A stretch of 64,000 nucleotides of DNA from an uncultured Dehalococcoidia bacterium (GTDB lineage: Bacteria; Chloroflexota; Dehalococcoidia; Lucifugimonadales; CATQGZ01): the NCBI GenBank assembly GCA_958295685.1, contig OY282365.1:952975-1016974 (forward strand), given 5' to 3'. The translations under genes were made by a program, and so were the position numbers. Shown piece by piece: positions 58,801 to 64,000 of the stretch. Under the pieces are notes generated by a model, which was not told where the DNA came from, did no database searches, and was given only the letters and a program-made list of their open reading frames with translations. The stretch's first letter is position 1; each line of letters opens with the position of its first letter.

Positions 58801-61787
58801 GTGTAGCTGGTTGCGCTGGCCGCTATGGGCGTCGAGGTCGCGATCTCCTCGTAGTTCCCTCCGCCTGTCTTGCGCTGAAGCGTGTAGCCGGTGATGGCGG
58901 CGCCGTTGGCGGAGGGCGCGCTCCACGTAAGGTCCACGGAGCGGTGCGGCTCAGTGAGGTGGTGCGGGTCCGAGGTAGCGGCGGCTGCGGACAGGTCCGT
59001 CACGGCGGCGGGCACGGCGGCGGGCGTTGCGGACGCTTCGTTCGACCACGCGCCGTCGCCTGCGAAGTTCTTGGCGCGGATGCGGTAGGTGTACTCCGTG
59101 CCGGGCGTGAGGCCGGTGTCGGAGTAGGTGGTTGCGCTGGCCGCGATGGTCGTGGTCGCTATGTCCTTGTAGTTCTCGGAGCCGCTCTTGCGCTGGAGCG
59201 TGTAGCCGGTGATGGGGGAGCCGTTGTCGGCGGGCGCGGTCCAGGACAGACCGATTTCAGTCGCGCCGTCATTGGTTGCGGACAGGTCCGTTACGGCCTC
59301 CGGCACGGCGGAGTCCGTCGTTGCGGACGCTTCGTTCGACCACCCGCCGCCGCCGTAGGAGTTCGCGGCGCGTATGCGGTAGGTGTACGCCGTTGCGTGC
59401 GTGAGGCCGGTGTCCGTGTAGGTGGTCGCGCCCGCCGCTATGGACGTGGTCGTGGTCTCGTAGCTCCCGGAGCCGCTCTTGCGCTGGAGCGTGTAGCTCG
59501 TGGTGGTGCTATTGGGCGCGGTCCACGCCAGGTCTATAGACGTCTGCCCGGAAGCGGTCGCGCTCAGGCCCGTCGGAACTTCGGGACGCCCGGCGCCCAG
59601 CGTCACGGCCTGCTGCCGCGTCGCGTCTCCGACCCCGACCGAGTTCACCGCGCGTATTCGGTAGCGGTAGGTGTTGTAGCCCGCCGCCGTGTCGTCCGTA
59701 AAGGTAGTGGTCGTGGAGGCCGTGGTCGTAAGCAGGTCCCACGGCTGGGGGAAGCCTGTCCTCCGCTCCACGCGGAACCCCGTGATGGGGTTGCCGAAAA
59801 CCCTGTTCGACGCTGTCCAGTTCAGAACCACCGAAGCGTTGCTAATGGTGGGAGCGCTGAGGGTTCCGGCGGCCGGAGCGCCCACGGTGGTCTCAGCGTA
59901 TTCGAGCGGCCCCTCGCGGTGTGTATAACTAAACGCGCGCACCCGGTACAAGTACGTGTGGCCGTGAGCGAGATTAGACCTGAATAAATCCCACGTCTCA
60001 AGATCGAAGGGGGGCAGGATGGCCCCTATCCGGCTCCATCTTCTGCCGCCGTCGGTGGACGAAAAGACGTGATAAAGGTCGTCGTCGCCGGTAGCTCTCA
60101 CCCAACGCAGTCGGGTCCCGGTGGGCCCCGCCGTGGCGCTCCCGCCTAGCTGTTCGCCGCGCAGGTCGAACACCTCGCTCACCGGGTCCGACCGATTTGG
60201 GGCGCGGGTCGATGCGGTGGCTTCGTTGGACCACGCGGCGTTGCCGACGGAGTTGGCGGCGCGGATGCGGTAGGTGTATGAAGTGCTGGGCTCGAGGCCG
60301 GTGTCCGAGTAGGCGGTTGCGCCGGCCGCTATGTTCGTCGATACGTCCGAATAGCGCCCGGAGATGCTCTTGCGCTGGAGGGTGTAGCCGGTGATGGGGG
60401 AGCCGTTGTCGGCGGGCGCGGTCCAAGACAGGTCGATTTCCGTCGAGCCGAAGGTTCCGTCCCTGGTTGCCGAAAGGTCCGTTACGGCCGCTGGCGCCTC
60501 TGGCGCGGCTGCGTCCGTCGTTTCGGAGGGTTCGTTGGACCACTCCGCGTCGCCGACGGAGTTGGAGGCGCGAATCCGGTAGGTGTACGTCGTTCCGGGC
60601 GTGAGGCCGGTGTCCGAGTAGGTGGTATCGCCCGCAGAGGGTCCGGATGAAACGGCGGCGTAGGTGCCGGAGCCTGCCTTGCGCTCCAGCCGGTAGCTGC
60701 TGATGGCTTCTCCGTTGGCGGCGGGGGCGGTCCAGGTGAGGTCGATCTCCCTCGCGCCGTTGGTTGCGTCCTTGGCTGCGGCCAGGTCCGTTACGGCGTC
60801 GGGCACGCCGGCGTCCGTCGTTTCGGTTGGTTCGTTGGACCACGCCGCGCTGCCTGCGGAGTTGGCGGCGCGGATGCGGTAGGTGTACGTCGTTCCGGGC
60901 GTGAGGCCGGTGTCCGAGTAGGTGGTATCACCCACGGAGGGTCCGGGTGACACGTCCGCGTAGTCCCCGGAGCCGGCCTTGCGCTGGAGGGTGTAGCTAC
61001 TTATGTCGGCTCCGTTGGCGGCGGGCGCGGTCCAGGACAGGTCAATCTCCGTCGCGCCGTTGGTTGCGTCCTTGGTTGCCGAAAGGTCCGTTACGGCGTC
61101 GGGCACGGCTGCGGCCGTCGTTGCGGAGGGTTCGTTGGACCACTCCGCGTCGCCTGCGTAGTTGGTGGCGCGAATCCGGTAGGTGTAGGTCGTTACGGGC
61201 GTGAGACCGGTGTCCGAGTAGGCGGTATCACCCGTGGAGGGTCCGGGTGACACGTCCGCGTAGTTCCCGGAGCCGCTCTTGCGCTGGAGCGTGTAGCCTT
61301 CGACGGCGCCGCCGTTGGGGGCGGGCGTGGTCCACGCCAGGGCCATGGTCGAGGTTGCGGGGGTTGCGGTCAGGTCCGTTACGGCGTCGGGCGGGGCGGC
61401 GTCCGTCGTTGCTTCGGGTTCGTTGGACCAATCCGCGTCGCCGACGGAGTTGGAGGCGCGGATCCGGTAGGTGTACGTCGTTACGGGGCTGACGCCGGTG
61501 TCCGAGTAGCTGGTTGAGGTTGCCGATATGGTCGTCGATACGTTCGTGTAGTTCCGGAAGCGGATTTTGCGCTGGAGGGTGTAGCCGGTGATGTCGGCTC
61601 CGTTGTCGGCGGGCGCGGTCCAGGACAGGTCTATCTCCCTCCCGCTGTTGGTTGCGTCCGGGGTTGCGGACAGGTTCGTCACGGCGTCGGGCACGGCGGT
61701 CGTCTGGGCGCGCCCTCCGTCCGTGGACGCGAACGCCCAGACGACCGCCAGCAGGCCCGCGGCGGCTATTCCCCAAGTAAACCGCAT
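46875..61787 (-). CDS. Giant surface protein with about 45 fibronectin III domains
   Basis: One open frame of 4970 residues. Order: signal peptide (1-28); about 45 FN3 units of near 99 residues (about 30-4490), each with an IDLSW strand, ITGYTLQRK, TTYSDTGLTP and YTYRIRA; a poly-Gly linker; a BACON-like domain (about 4510-4620, FTVRQGGGNPSAKTF, VSVSANVAGL); a second beta domain with ZU5-like features (about 4620-4755); a Pro/Thr stalk of TATPRPV/TATPAPV repeats; a membrane helix (ALWLILGGLLAAIAVATAGAV) and a short basic tail. Units 6 and 7 are divergent. It is thus anchored in the membrane and projects far out; adhesion or envelope structure is inferred. GGAGG lies 6 nt before ATG 61787. The repeats make assembly of exact copy number uncertain. 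Confidence 0.92.
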   Translation of the reverse strand: MRFTWGIAAAGLLAVVWAFASTDGGRAQTTAVPDAVTNLSATPDATNSGREIDLSWTAPADNGADITGYTLQRKIRFRNYTNVSTTISATSTSYSDTGVSPVTTYTYRIRASNSVGDADWSNEPEATTDAAPPDAVTDLTATPATSTMALAWTTPAPNGGAVEGYTLQRKSGSGNYADVSPGPSTGDTAYSDTGLTPVTTYTYRIRATNYAGDAEWSNEPSATTAAAVPDAVTDLSATKDATNGATEIDLSWTAPAANGADISSYTLQRKAGSGDYADVSPGPSVGDTTYSDTGLTPGTTYTYRIRAANSAGSAAWSNEPTETTDAGVPDAVTDLAAAKDATNGAREIDLTWTAPAANGEAISSYRLERKAGSGTYAAVSSGPSAGDTTYSDTGLTPGTTYTYRIRASNSVGDAEWSNEPSETTDAAAPEAPAAVTDLSATRDGTFGSTEIDLSWTAPADNGSPITGYTLQRKSISGRYSDVSTNIAAGATAYSDTGLEPSTSYTYRIRAANSVGNAAWSNEATASTRAPNRSDPVSEVFDLRGEQLGGSATAGPTGTRLRWVRATGDDDLYHVFSSTDGGRRWSRIGAILPPFDLETWDLFRSNLAHGHTYLYRVRAFSYTHREGPLEYAETTVGAPAAGTLSAPTISNASVVLNWTASNRVFGNPITGFRVERRTGFPQPWDLLTTTASTTTTFTDDTAAGYNTYRYRIRAVNSVGVGDATRQQAVTLGAGRPEVPTGLSATASGQTSIDLAWTAPNSTTTSYTLQRKSGSGSYETTTTSIAAGATTYTDTGLTHATAYTYRIRAANSYGGGGWSNEASATTDSAVPEAVTDLSATNDGATEIGLSWTAPADNGSPITGYTLQRKSGSENYKDIATTTIAASATTYSDTGLTPGTEYTYRIRAKNFAGDGAWSNEASATPAAVPAAVTDLSAAAATSDPHHLTEPHRSVDLTWSAPSANGAAITGYTLQRKTGGGNYEEIATSTPIAASATSYTDSGLTDGTEYTYRIRAANSIGDADWSNESSTTTLTAHVPSAVTDLSAAKDATNGSTEIDLTWTAPAANGAAITAYTLQRKSGAGNYATTTMSIAGSATTYSDTGLTPATEYTYRIHATNSAGDAAWSNESTATTAAAAPAAVTDLAAAVGTTYGATEIDLTWTTPAANGADITGYTLQRKAGSGNYAGLSTAISATSTSYSDTGLTPGTAYTYRIRATNSEGDAMWSNTPSATTQSGAVPSAITDLSATSTSSTAIRLTWTAPAHNGAPITGYTVRSIPDLTTIASGVTDTSYSDTGLTPGVEHGYQVHATNAVGDGVSSNVARATTDAAAPAAVADLLAAKDATNGSTEIDLSWSTPYDLGAPISGYTLQRKAGSGNYADLSTAISATSTTYSDTGLTPGTTYTYRIRAKNSEGDAAWSNEASATTDATAPDAVTDLTATPATSTMALAWTAPAFDGGADITGYTLQRKRGSGNYSNVSTSISATSTTYTDTGLTPWTTYTYRIRATNSADDADWSNTPSAETDQAVPDAITNLRATKQGARSIRLAWNTPLSNGRNFSGYRLERKAGSGDYTLAASPGAGATIYDDTGLTPGTTYTYRIRGANAIGSAEWSNEDSATTDAAAPAAVADLSATTNGARGVNLSWTAPAAHGEAITGYTLQRKAGSGAYSNVSTSIAAGATTYSDTGLTPATAYTYRIRATNSVGDAGWSNTPSATTAAAAPDTVSDLVATAVSSTEIDLTWSAPAANGADITGYTIQSISTDRPVWRFLSVAASATSTSYTGLRPATLHSFRIRAANSVGNGEWTSYVSATTRDAPPAAVSNLSAIKDATNSGREIDLSWTTPFDNGKAITGYTLQRKSGSGNYADIATSTIAAGATTYTDTDVTPGGTYTYRIRAKNSGGDAAWSNEASETTDTLAPDAITDLTATKDGGRRVDLTWSAPAANGAAISGYTLQRKVGSGSFAEVSTVITATSTSYSDTVTPGMTYTYRLRAVNSVGNADWSNEPSATTDTLAPDAITDLTATPTASDPHRSVDLVFTTPADNGAAISRYSVRRRPQNSEIPPVWNLVDPWIAVVDGSKTTITMTGTIEPGTGYRFDIFVRNSVGDSTGSNVASVTTEATAAPDAITDLSATSTSARGIDLSWSTPDANGEPISGYTLQRKAGAGDYEDIATTTIAASVTAYSDTGLTPATEYTYRLRARNSRGSAEWSNEPSETTPAAVPDAITDLVAAKDVTNGATEIDLTWTAPAANGAPITGYTLRRQRQGITFDTVSSGITTTSYSDTGLTPATEYTYYVYATNSVGDAEWSDVASATTDDDAPARITDLYATSTSSTGIDLTWTTPAAHGQPITGYTLQRSSGGGSYEDIATTTIAAGDTTYSDTGLTPATEYTYRLRATNSIGDAAWSNDSSATTNNAAPGVVGDLAAEGLTSDPYRSVALTWSAPDAHGAALTGYRLERKTGGGSYEEIATSTPIAAGATSYTDTGLTAGTMYTYRIRAKNSVGDAAWSNAATVTTTSVGAPAAITDLSAAKDATNGATEIDLTWTAPADSGQPILSYTLQRKAGTGNYADVSMAIAAGATTYSDTGLTPGTTYTYRIRAANTVGDAPWSNQPRATTDNAAPAAVSDLSAAKDATNGATEIDLAWTAPVAHGAAITGYTLQRKAGAGNYTDVSTAISATSTTYSDTGLTPGTTYTYRIRARNSEGNAEWSNEPDETTDATVPDAVTGLSATAASSTAISLSWTAPNAHGEAISGYRLERKAGSDSFALVSSSIAGGATTYTDTGLTPATMYTYRIRAVNSEGNGAWSNEPSATTDNAAPAAVSDLRAAKDATNPTSTINLAWTAPAAHGAAITGYRLERKRSLGSYAVVSPGPSAGDTTYTDAGLADGWQYTYRIRAVNSVGNGDWSNEPSETTDYAPPAAITDLSAAAATSTEISLSWTAPVSSTAISGYTLQRKSGSGSYANVSTTIAAGATSYTDTGLTPATTYTYRIRAVNSVGDAAWSNQPSAKTNNAAPDAVEDLAAAKDATNGATQIRLTWTAPNNNGAAITSYTIQRISDDRPTWTELPPISGTLTSYLDTGLTPGNEHSYNIRATNSVGDAEWSNFALETTDNAPPATVTDLSATATSSTEIVLSWTAPAAHGEDITGYTLQRKSGSGNYKDIATTTIAASATSYSDTGLTPATEYTYRIRAKNSVGDADWSNQPSATTDNAAPAAITDLSATAASSVAVNLSWTAPAAHGEAITGYRLERKAGTGNYGLVSSTIAAGATTYSDTGLTPATAYTYRLRAANSIGDAEWSNEAPETTPAPGAPEPVSDLSATWDATNGGTDIDLSWTAPNNNGSAITGYRLERKAGTGNYGLVSSTISATSTTYTDTGLTPATQYTYRISARNSVGNAAWSNESSAMTGTAAPAAVSNLSAAPDGTNGSTEIDLTWTAPSDNGEAITGYTLQRKADPGSFTLVSSTIAAGATSYSDTGLTPATTYTYRIRAVNSIGDAGWSNEPTATTDNAAPAAVSDLSATKDGAREIDLSWTAPAAHGQPIQRYTLQRKTGSGIYTDVSTAISATSTSYSDTSLTPATTYTYRIRAVNSVGNADWSNEDDATTDAAAPAAVSNLSATKLDSTRISLSWSAPNTNGAPIIDYAIERKAGSGNYARVATRLASAIRYTDTGLTPGTQYTYRIRARNSVGSAEWSNEPSATTDATAPARITGLSAAEDATNGSTQINLSWTAPAANGEAISSYTLRRKTGSGDYADIATSTIAAGDTSYSDTGLTPATTYTYQIRAVNSVGNADWSNEADATTDAAPPDAITDLAATKDATNGSTEIDLSWTTPAANGAAISSYTIERKAGPGSFTQLSGSPGPAATSYRDTGLTPGTTYTYRLRAWNTQGAGAWSNEADATTDATAPARITDLVATKDATNGAREIDLSWTAPAANGAAISGYTLQRKSGSLSYEVIATTTIAVSATSYTDTGLTPGTAYTYRIRAANSVGNADWSNEDDATTDAAAPAAITDLDATAASSVAIRLTWSAPAAHGAAINAYRLERKAGSGSYAPVSPAPSVGDTTYTDTGLTPSATYTYRLRAANSEGDAEWSNEEPETTPAPGAPEPVSDLVAAKDATNGSTEIDLTWTAPADNGAAISGYRLERKAGPGSYVVASSTIDAAATSYSDTGLTPGTAYTYRIHATNSAGDGAWSTGSSATTDNAAPAAVTDLDATPDATNGSTEIDLSWTAPAAHGAAISGYRLERKEGSGPYTLVSASIAAGATSYSDTGLTPGTTYTYRIRAANSEGSADWSNEDDATTENAAPARITDLSASVASSTAIRLTWTTPAAHGAAISSYRLERKAGPGSFALATTTTIEVTATSWLDTGLTPGTTYTYRLRAANSVGDAEWSNESGVIARDPAPPAAVTNLSATPDATNGSTEIDLSWTKPDDNGQPITSYTLQRKSGSGNYADVSPGPSAGDTSYSDTGLTAGTAYTYRIRAANSAGDGEWSNEASATTQGGGGGGGGGAFFLPPTGPAPPPAAPTTNVIALEPAALSFTVRQGGGNPSAKTFAVWNTKFRGMVFKVSENVRWLTSTLSEDRSNGPGDRAQVSVSANVAGLSVGTHTGLLQIVSGTAENSPQTVTVRLTVIGAEADWGVAGPGRSARIETPDGSAQLAVPADAASAAVEIRLTRLDVSTLADGPAESGRVVLAVELDTFDADTGVLKPTDYSSDVTLRLRLSEDDGAACGAGRAQVYRVSDGGRWTLLTHRCETDDSGRVWAVAALTNFSRYVLTIGGTPAAPVTTPTPRPAATPTPAPAVTATPAPVTTPTPAPVTTATPRPVTTATPRPVTTATPRPAATATPRPVTTATPRPAATATPAPVRTATPAPVRTATPAPVRTPTPAPVTTATPTPAPTATPAPVAAALATPTPAPTAAPTAQTEDGEDRGGGGGALWLILGGLLAAIAVATAGAVLYLRLYRKPQGLTPPTNPGQA

Positions 61788-61867
61788 AGATGCCTCCGCC
61801 CCACCCCCATTTTCAGAACATCCTTACGCACATGACACGTCAACCCTACTCTACTCCCTTTCCTTAC

Positions 61868-61894
61868 CCCGATACAAGCCTGTTCCCGATACAA
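61868..61894. repeat. Direct repeat upstream of the giant gene
   Basis: CCCGATACAA occurs at 61868-61877 and 61885-61894, a 17-bp period, about 80-107 bp before the giant gene start. Read on the minus strand it is TTGTATCGGG twice. It could be a regulator site; a TTGACG at 61852-61847 is a possible -35 box with only a weak -10. Confidence 0.35.
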
Positions 61895-61950
61895 ATCCGC
61901 GTGATCGTGAGAGCCTGCTCCCAGGTTGGCAGCGGTCTCGCAAGCGGTTG

Positions 61951-62808
61951 TCAGGGAACGGGAAGGAAGCACCCAGGCCACCAACCCCACCGTTCATGAG
62001 TCTCATCGTGATCCCTAAACCAGCTTAGTTCTCCGACGGCAGCTTCACGGATGACCCTGACGTCGCCCGGTGGAAGGTTTTGGCCGGGTACGGCAGAGTT
62101 ATCGAGGAAATCAATGAACATCTCCAGCAGACTAATGTCCTTCTGCCTGGGTTTTTGTGTACAGGACGCTTCCGCGATGCTCTCGGCAGCTTTGACCCCA
62201 TAGGCTACATCTAAGAGCAACAGACTGGCCCTCGCCGCCATCGAGTCTAGCCTTTCGCGGCATTCCTCCCTTAGGGAGCCCCAGACTGTGGTATCCATCC
62301 GTACAGTGTTGGACACCGCCACCGAAACTCCTCCAGCCTCTAGGGAGACATACCACGGGTCCCTTACGGAGAGTTCTTTCCCGGGGTCGGGGTCGGCATG
62401 GGACGAAAGTTCGAACCCCGGCCCCGCAGGGACAACTCTGACGAATGTACCGACGAGTAGATCTACATAGCTCGGTCCGGCTCTCCAAGACTCACTGGTA
62501 ACCGAAAACGCGTCTTCTTCCGCGTCTACGACGCGGACCCGGTCTACTTCCGGTCCGAACGAGGAGGGCCCATGGACCCTGACCAACGCCCAGCAGCTTA
62601 GGCCCTCCAGGTCATAGCGGAACTCTAGCCGCTCTACCTGCTGCCAGGCACTGGCAGAAGGCTCTGAGGCCGTCGGAGCCTCTGCCGTCGCTGGAGGCGC
62701 CGGGCGAGGCGTTGGGGACTCCTCTAGTGGAGTCGTGTCCCCGCACCCGGCGACCGCAAACGCGATTAGGCCCAGCAGCGCCAGGCCGATTCTGATTCCT
62801 CTACTCAT
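61951..62808 (-). CDS. Lipoprotein of unknown function
   Basis: A 285-residue secreted protein with a lipobox (LIAFAVAGC, lipidated Cys near residue 22), then a Pro/Thr/Ser-rich linker (PTPRPAPPATAEAPTASEPS) and a folded domain with FRYDLEGLSCWALVRV and SYVDLLVGTFVRV strands and a helical end. No family recognised. AAGGAGGAG seven nt before ATG 62808. The start overlaps the stop of the preceding fragment (ATGA). Confidence 0.7.
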   Translation of the reverse strand: MSRGIRIGLALLGLIAFAVAGCGDTTPLEESPTPRPAPPATAEAPTASEPSASAWQQVERLEFRYDLEGLSCWALVRVHGPSSFGPEVDRVRVVDAEEDAFSVTSESWRAGPSYVDLLVGTFVRVVPAGPGFELSSHADPDPGKELSVRDPWYVSLEAGGVSVAVSNTVRMDTTVWGSLREECRERLDSMAARASLLLLDVAYGVKAAESIAEASCTQKPRQKDISLLEMFIDFLDNSAVPGQNLPPGDVRVIREAAVGELSWFRDHDETHERWGWWPGCFLPVP

Positions 62809-63126
62809 TCTATTTCTCCTCCTTCTTGGTGATTGTCCGTTACTGCGGCAGGCTGAGCGTCTATGGCGTCCAGGTCTGCCTGCAACGTCTGAGTGAACTT
62901 GCCGATCTCGCCCGGCAGGGAGATGCTGTGCCAGCCATCGCTAAGGCCGATGGACGACAGGGCGCCATCCAGGGTGAAGTACAGGCTGGCGAGCCGACGG
63001 CCAAGCGCGGCCGGCTCGAGGGCGATCACGTCCGTCGTGGGAGCGGCGGCAGGGGGAGCAGGGCCGGCAGGGGGGCGAAGAAGAAGCTGCCGCCAGCCGG
63101 AGGGGGTTAGCGAGCAGTGGAGCTTC
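62805..63126 (-). pseudogene. Chimeric fragment carrying a piece of the giant gene
   Basis: An open frame without a clear start after the DUF503 gene. Its first part (63005-63080) is nearly identical to 48197-48275 of the giant gene and encodes PAGPAPPAAAPTTDVIALEPAA. It then switches abruptly to unrelated sequence (LASLYFTLDGALSSIGLSDG, EIGKFTQTLQADLDAID) and ends overlapping the lipoprotein start. It looks like a recombination scar; the helical second part may derive from another gene. Confidence 0.55.
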
Positions 63127-63420
63127 TCAAAACCCCGATAGGACCTCCCTGGCGCTGTCGAGTACCTCGACGTCCTCCCGGCTGGCCTCGACGTACTCGA
63201 GCACCCTGTCCAGCGCCTCATCCGCGTGTCGGACGCTGTTGCTCACACACGCAACCCCGATTTCAGCCGTCTGCCACGACTCGTTGCATCCGACCTCGGC
63301 GACCGTGACGCCGTACCGCTCCCTGACCCGCGACGTCAGTGAGCTGATGGTCCTGCGCTTCCCCTTCAGACTCCGGTTGCCGGGCAGCCGCAGGACGATC
63401 TTCAGCACACCCACGTTCAT
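63127..63420 (-). CDS. DUF503 (YlxP-like) family protein
   Basis: A 97-residue protein matching DUF503: VGVLKIVLRLPGNRSLKGKRR at the start, VRERYGVTVAEVG, AEIGVACVSN and an amphipathic C-terminal helix. Such proteins are usually encoded next to infB/rbfA and linked to ribosome maturation; here no such neighbour is in view. Confidence 0.85.
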   Translation of the reverse strand: MNVGVLKIVLRLPGNRSLKGKRRTISSLTSRVRERYGVTVAEVGCNESWQTAEIGVACVSNSVRHADEALDRVLEYVEASREDVEVLDSAREVLSGF

Positions 63421-63441
63421 CGAGCTCGACTCCCCGCGCCG

Positions 63442-64000
63442 CTATCGCCGGACGGCTCGGCCAACCAGAGACAGGTAGACCCTCTCGGGCAGCAGCCTCG
63501 ACCCCAGCACGCCGAGGCGCGATTCCATACCGACCTGATACCGGAAGCGCGGGCGCCGGGAGCGGATCGCCCTGTGGATCACCTTCGCGACCCTGACGGG
63601 GTCCTTTGCCCGCAGGGAGAACCTGTCGTGCCTGCTCCCGTAGTCCTTCAGGTAGCGACGGTACGGCGCCCCGTCCTCAGACTCGATAGCTGCCGCGGTG
63701 ACCTGGTTATCCCGAAACCCCGTCCGGAAAAGCCCCGGCTCCACGACGATCACTCGAACGCCCAGGGGCCGGAGCTCATGCCTGAGCGACTCGCTCAGGC
63801 CCTCGAGGGCGAACTTGGAGGACACGTAGGCGCCGTTGAAAGGGGTTCCTATGCGTCCGAGGACCGAGCTCACGTTCACGATCGTTCCCCTGCCCTTGCC
63901 GATCATCGCCGGCAGCACCTGGCGTATGAGGCGCGCGGCCGCGAAGAAGTTGGTCTCCATCTGCGCCCGAAGCTCGTCCGACGCGAGCGTCTGGACCGGC
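63442..64000 (-). CDS. Short-chain dehydrogenase/reductase, 3' part
   Basis: Partial; the frame is open to the window edge and continues past ATG 63960 (LASDELRAQMETNFFAAARL), so the NAD-binding N-terminus is outside. Catalytic residues are present: Ser in IVNVSSVLGR, Tyr and Lys in GAYVSSKFAL, then VVEPGLFRTGF. The long C-terminus (RSRRPRFRYQVG) resembles SDRs acting on lipids or sterol-like substrates. Substrate unknown. Confidence 0.88.
   Translation of the reverse strand, partial: PVQTLASDELRAQMETNFFAAARLIRQVLPAMIGKGRGTIVNVSSVLGRIGTPFNGAYVSSKFALEGLSESLRHELRPLGVRVIVVEPGLFRTGFRDNQVTAAAIESEDGAPYRRYLKDYGSRHDRFSLRAKDPVRVAKVIHRAIRSRRPRFRYQVGMESRLGVLGSRLLPERVYLSLVGRAVRR

Noticed and set aside
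46863-59987. Several long plus-strand frames (for example 46863-48443, 53850-55622, 58452-59987)
   Set aside because: They are shadows of the FN3 repeats on the other strand; the Gly/Arg/Val-rich products repeat with the same period and have no start signals.

Overview
The window is a high-GC bacterial chromosome fragment with genes on both strands and short intergenic gaps. Its gene content points to Chloroflexota, most likely a SAR202/Dehalococcoidia-type lineage: two enolase-superfamily enzymes, an F420-type luciferase-like oxidoreductase, a class III CoA-transferase with an enoyl-CoA hydratase, a phosphotriesterase-family hydrolase, a B12-dependent ribonucleotide reductase, and surface proteins with Pro/Thr (TPTP) stalks. 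This placement is inferred from gene content; no 16S rRNA or ribosomal protein gene is present.

Layout. 0-4.8 kb (+): 3' end of nrdR, nrdJ, LLM oxidoreductase and an N-succinylamino-acid racemase/OSBS-type enolase. These converge on 4.8-7.6 kb (-): N-acyl-D-amino-acid deacylase and an M19 dipeptidase behind two perfect palindromes. 7.8-12.8 kb (-): miaB-nadA-nadC-beta-propeller, headed by tRNA-Ser(GCU). 12.9-18.3 kb (-): an AT-richer accessory operon (HARE-type winged helix, small Cys/His protein, HelD-like helicase, unknown protein, ParB-like protein). 18.3-27.6 kb (-): moaE/moaD, gamma-glutamyltransferase, soluble transhydrogenase, a zinc-ribbon DUF2339 membrane protein, CoA-transferase, enoyl-CoA hydratase, GNAT. 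28.0-31.4 kb (+): a two-gene cassette of a duplicated Cas4-like nuclease and a PLD-nuclease/P-loop NTPase fusion, a candidate defence system. 31.4-46.4 kb: metabolic genes (second enolase-superfamily enzyme, glutamate dehydrogenase, G1P-dehydrogenase-like, orphan HsdR-N protein, threonine aldolase, phosphotriesterase, ilvE, PAP2, mgtE, homocysteine methyltransferase, pgi-like). 46.9-61.8 kb (-): one gene for a 4970-residue cell-surface protein with about 45 fibronectin III domains. 61.9-64 kb (-): lipoprotein, a gene fragment, DUF503 protein, partial SDR.

The most unusual signal is a family of three related leader elements (about 32.65-32.88, 36.71-37.05 and 46.41-46.74 kb). Each has a sigma-70-type promoter with a conserved spacer, an ATG exactly 6 nt after the -10 box (leaderless geometry), and 7-9 tandem units of 11 bp (one DNA helical turn). 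A conserved CAGCTACGA core follows, then one to three inverted copies of the same unit. The unit sequence differs between elements, but the inverted copies change with it. Each element lies about 300-400 nt upstream of a co-directional gene (an MR-type enolase-superfamily gene, ltaE, pgi-like). I do not recognise this as a described element.
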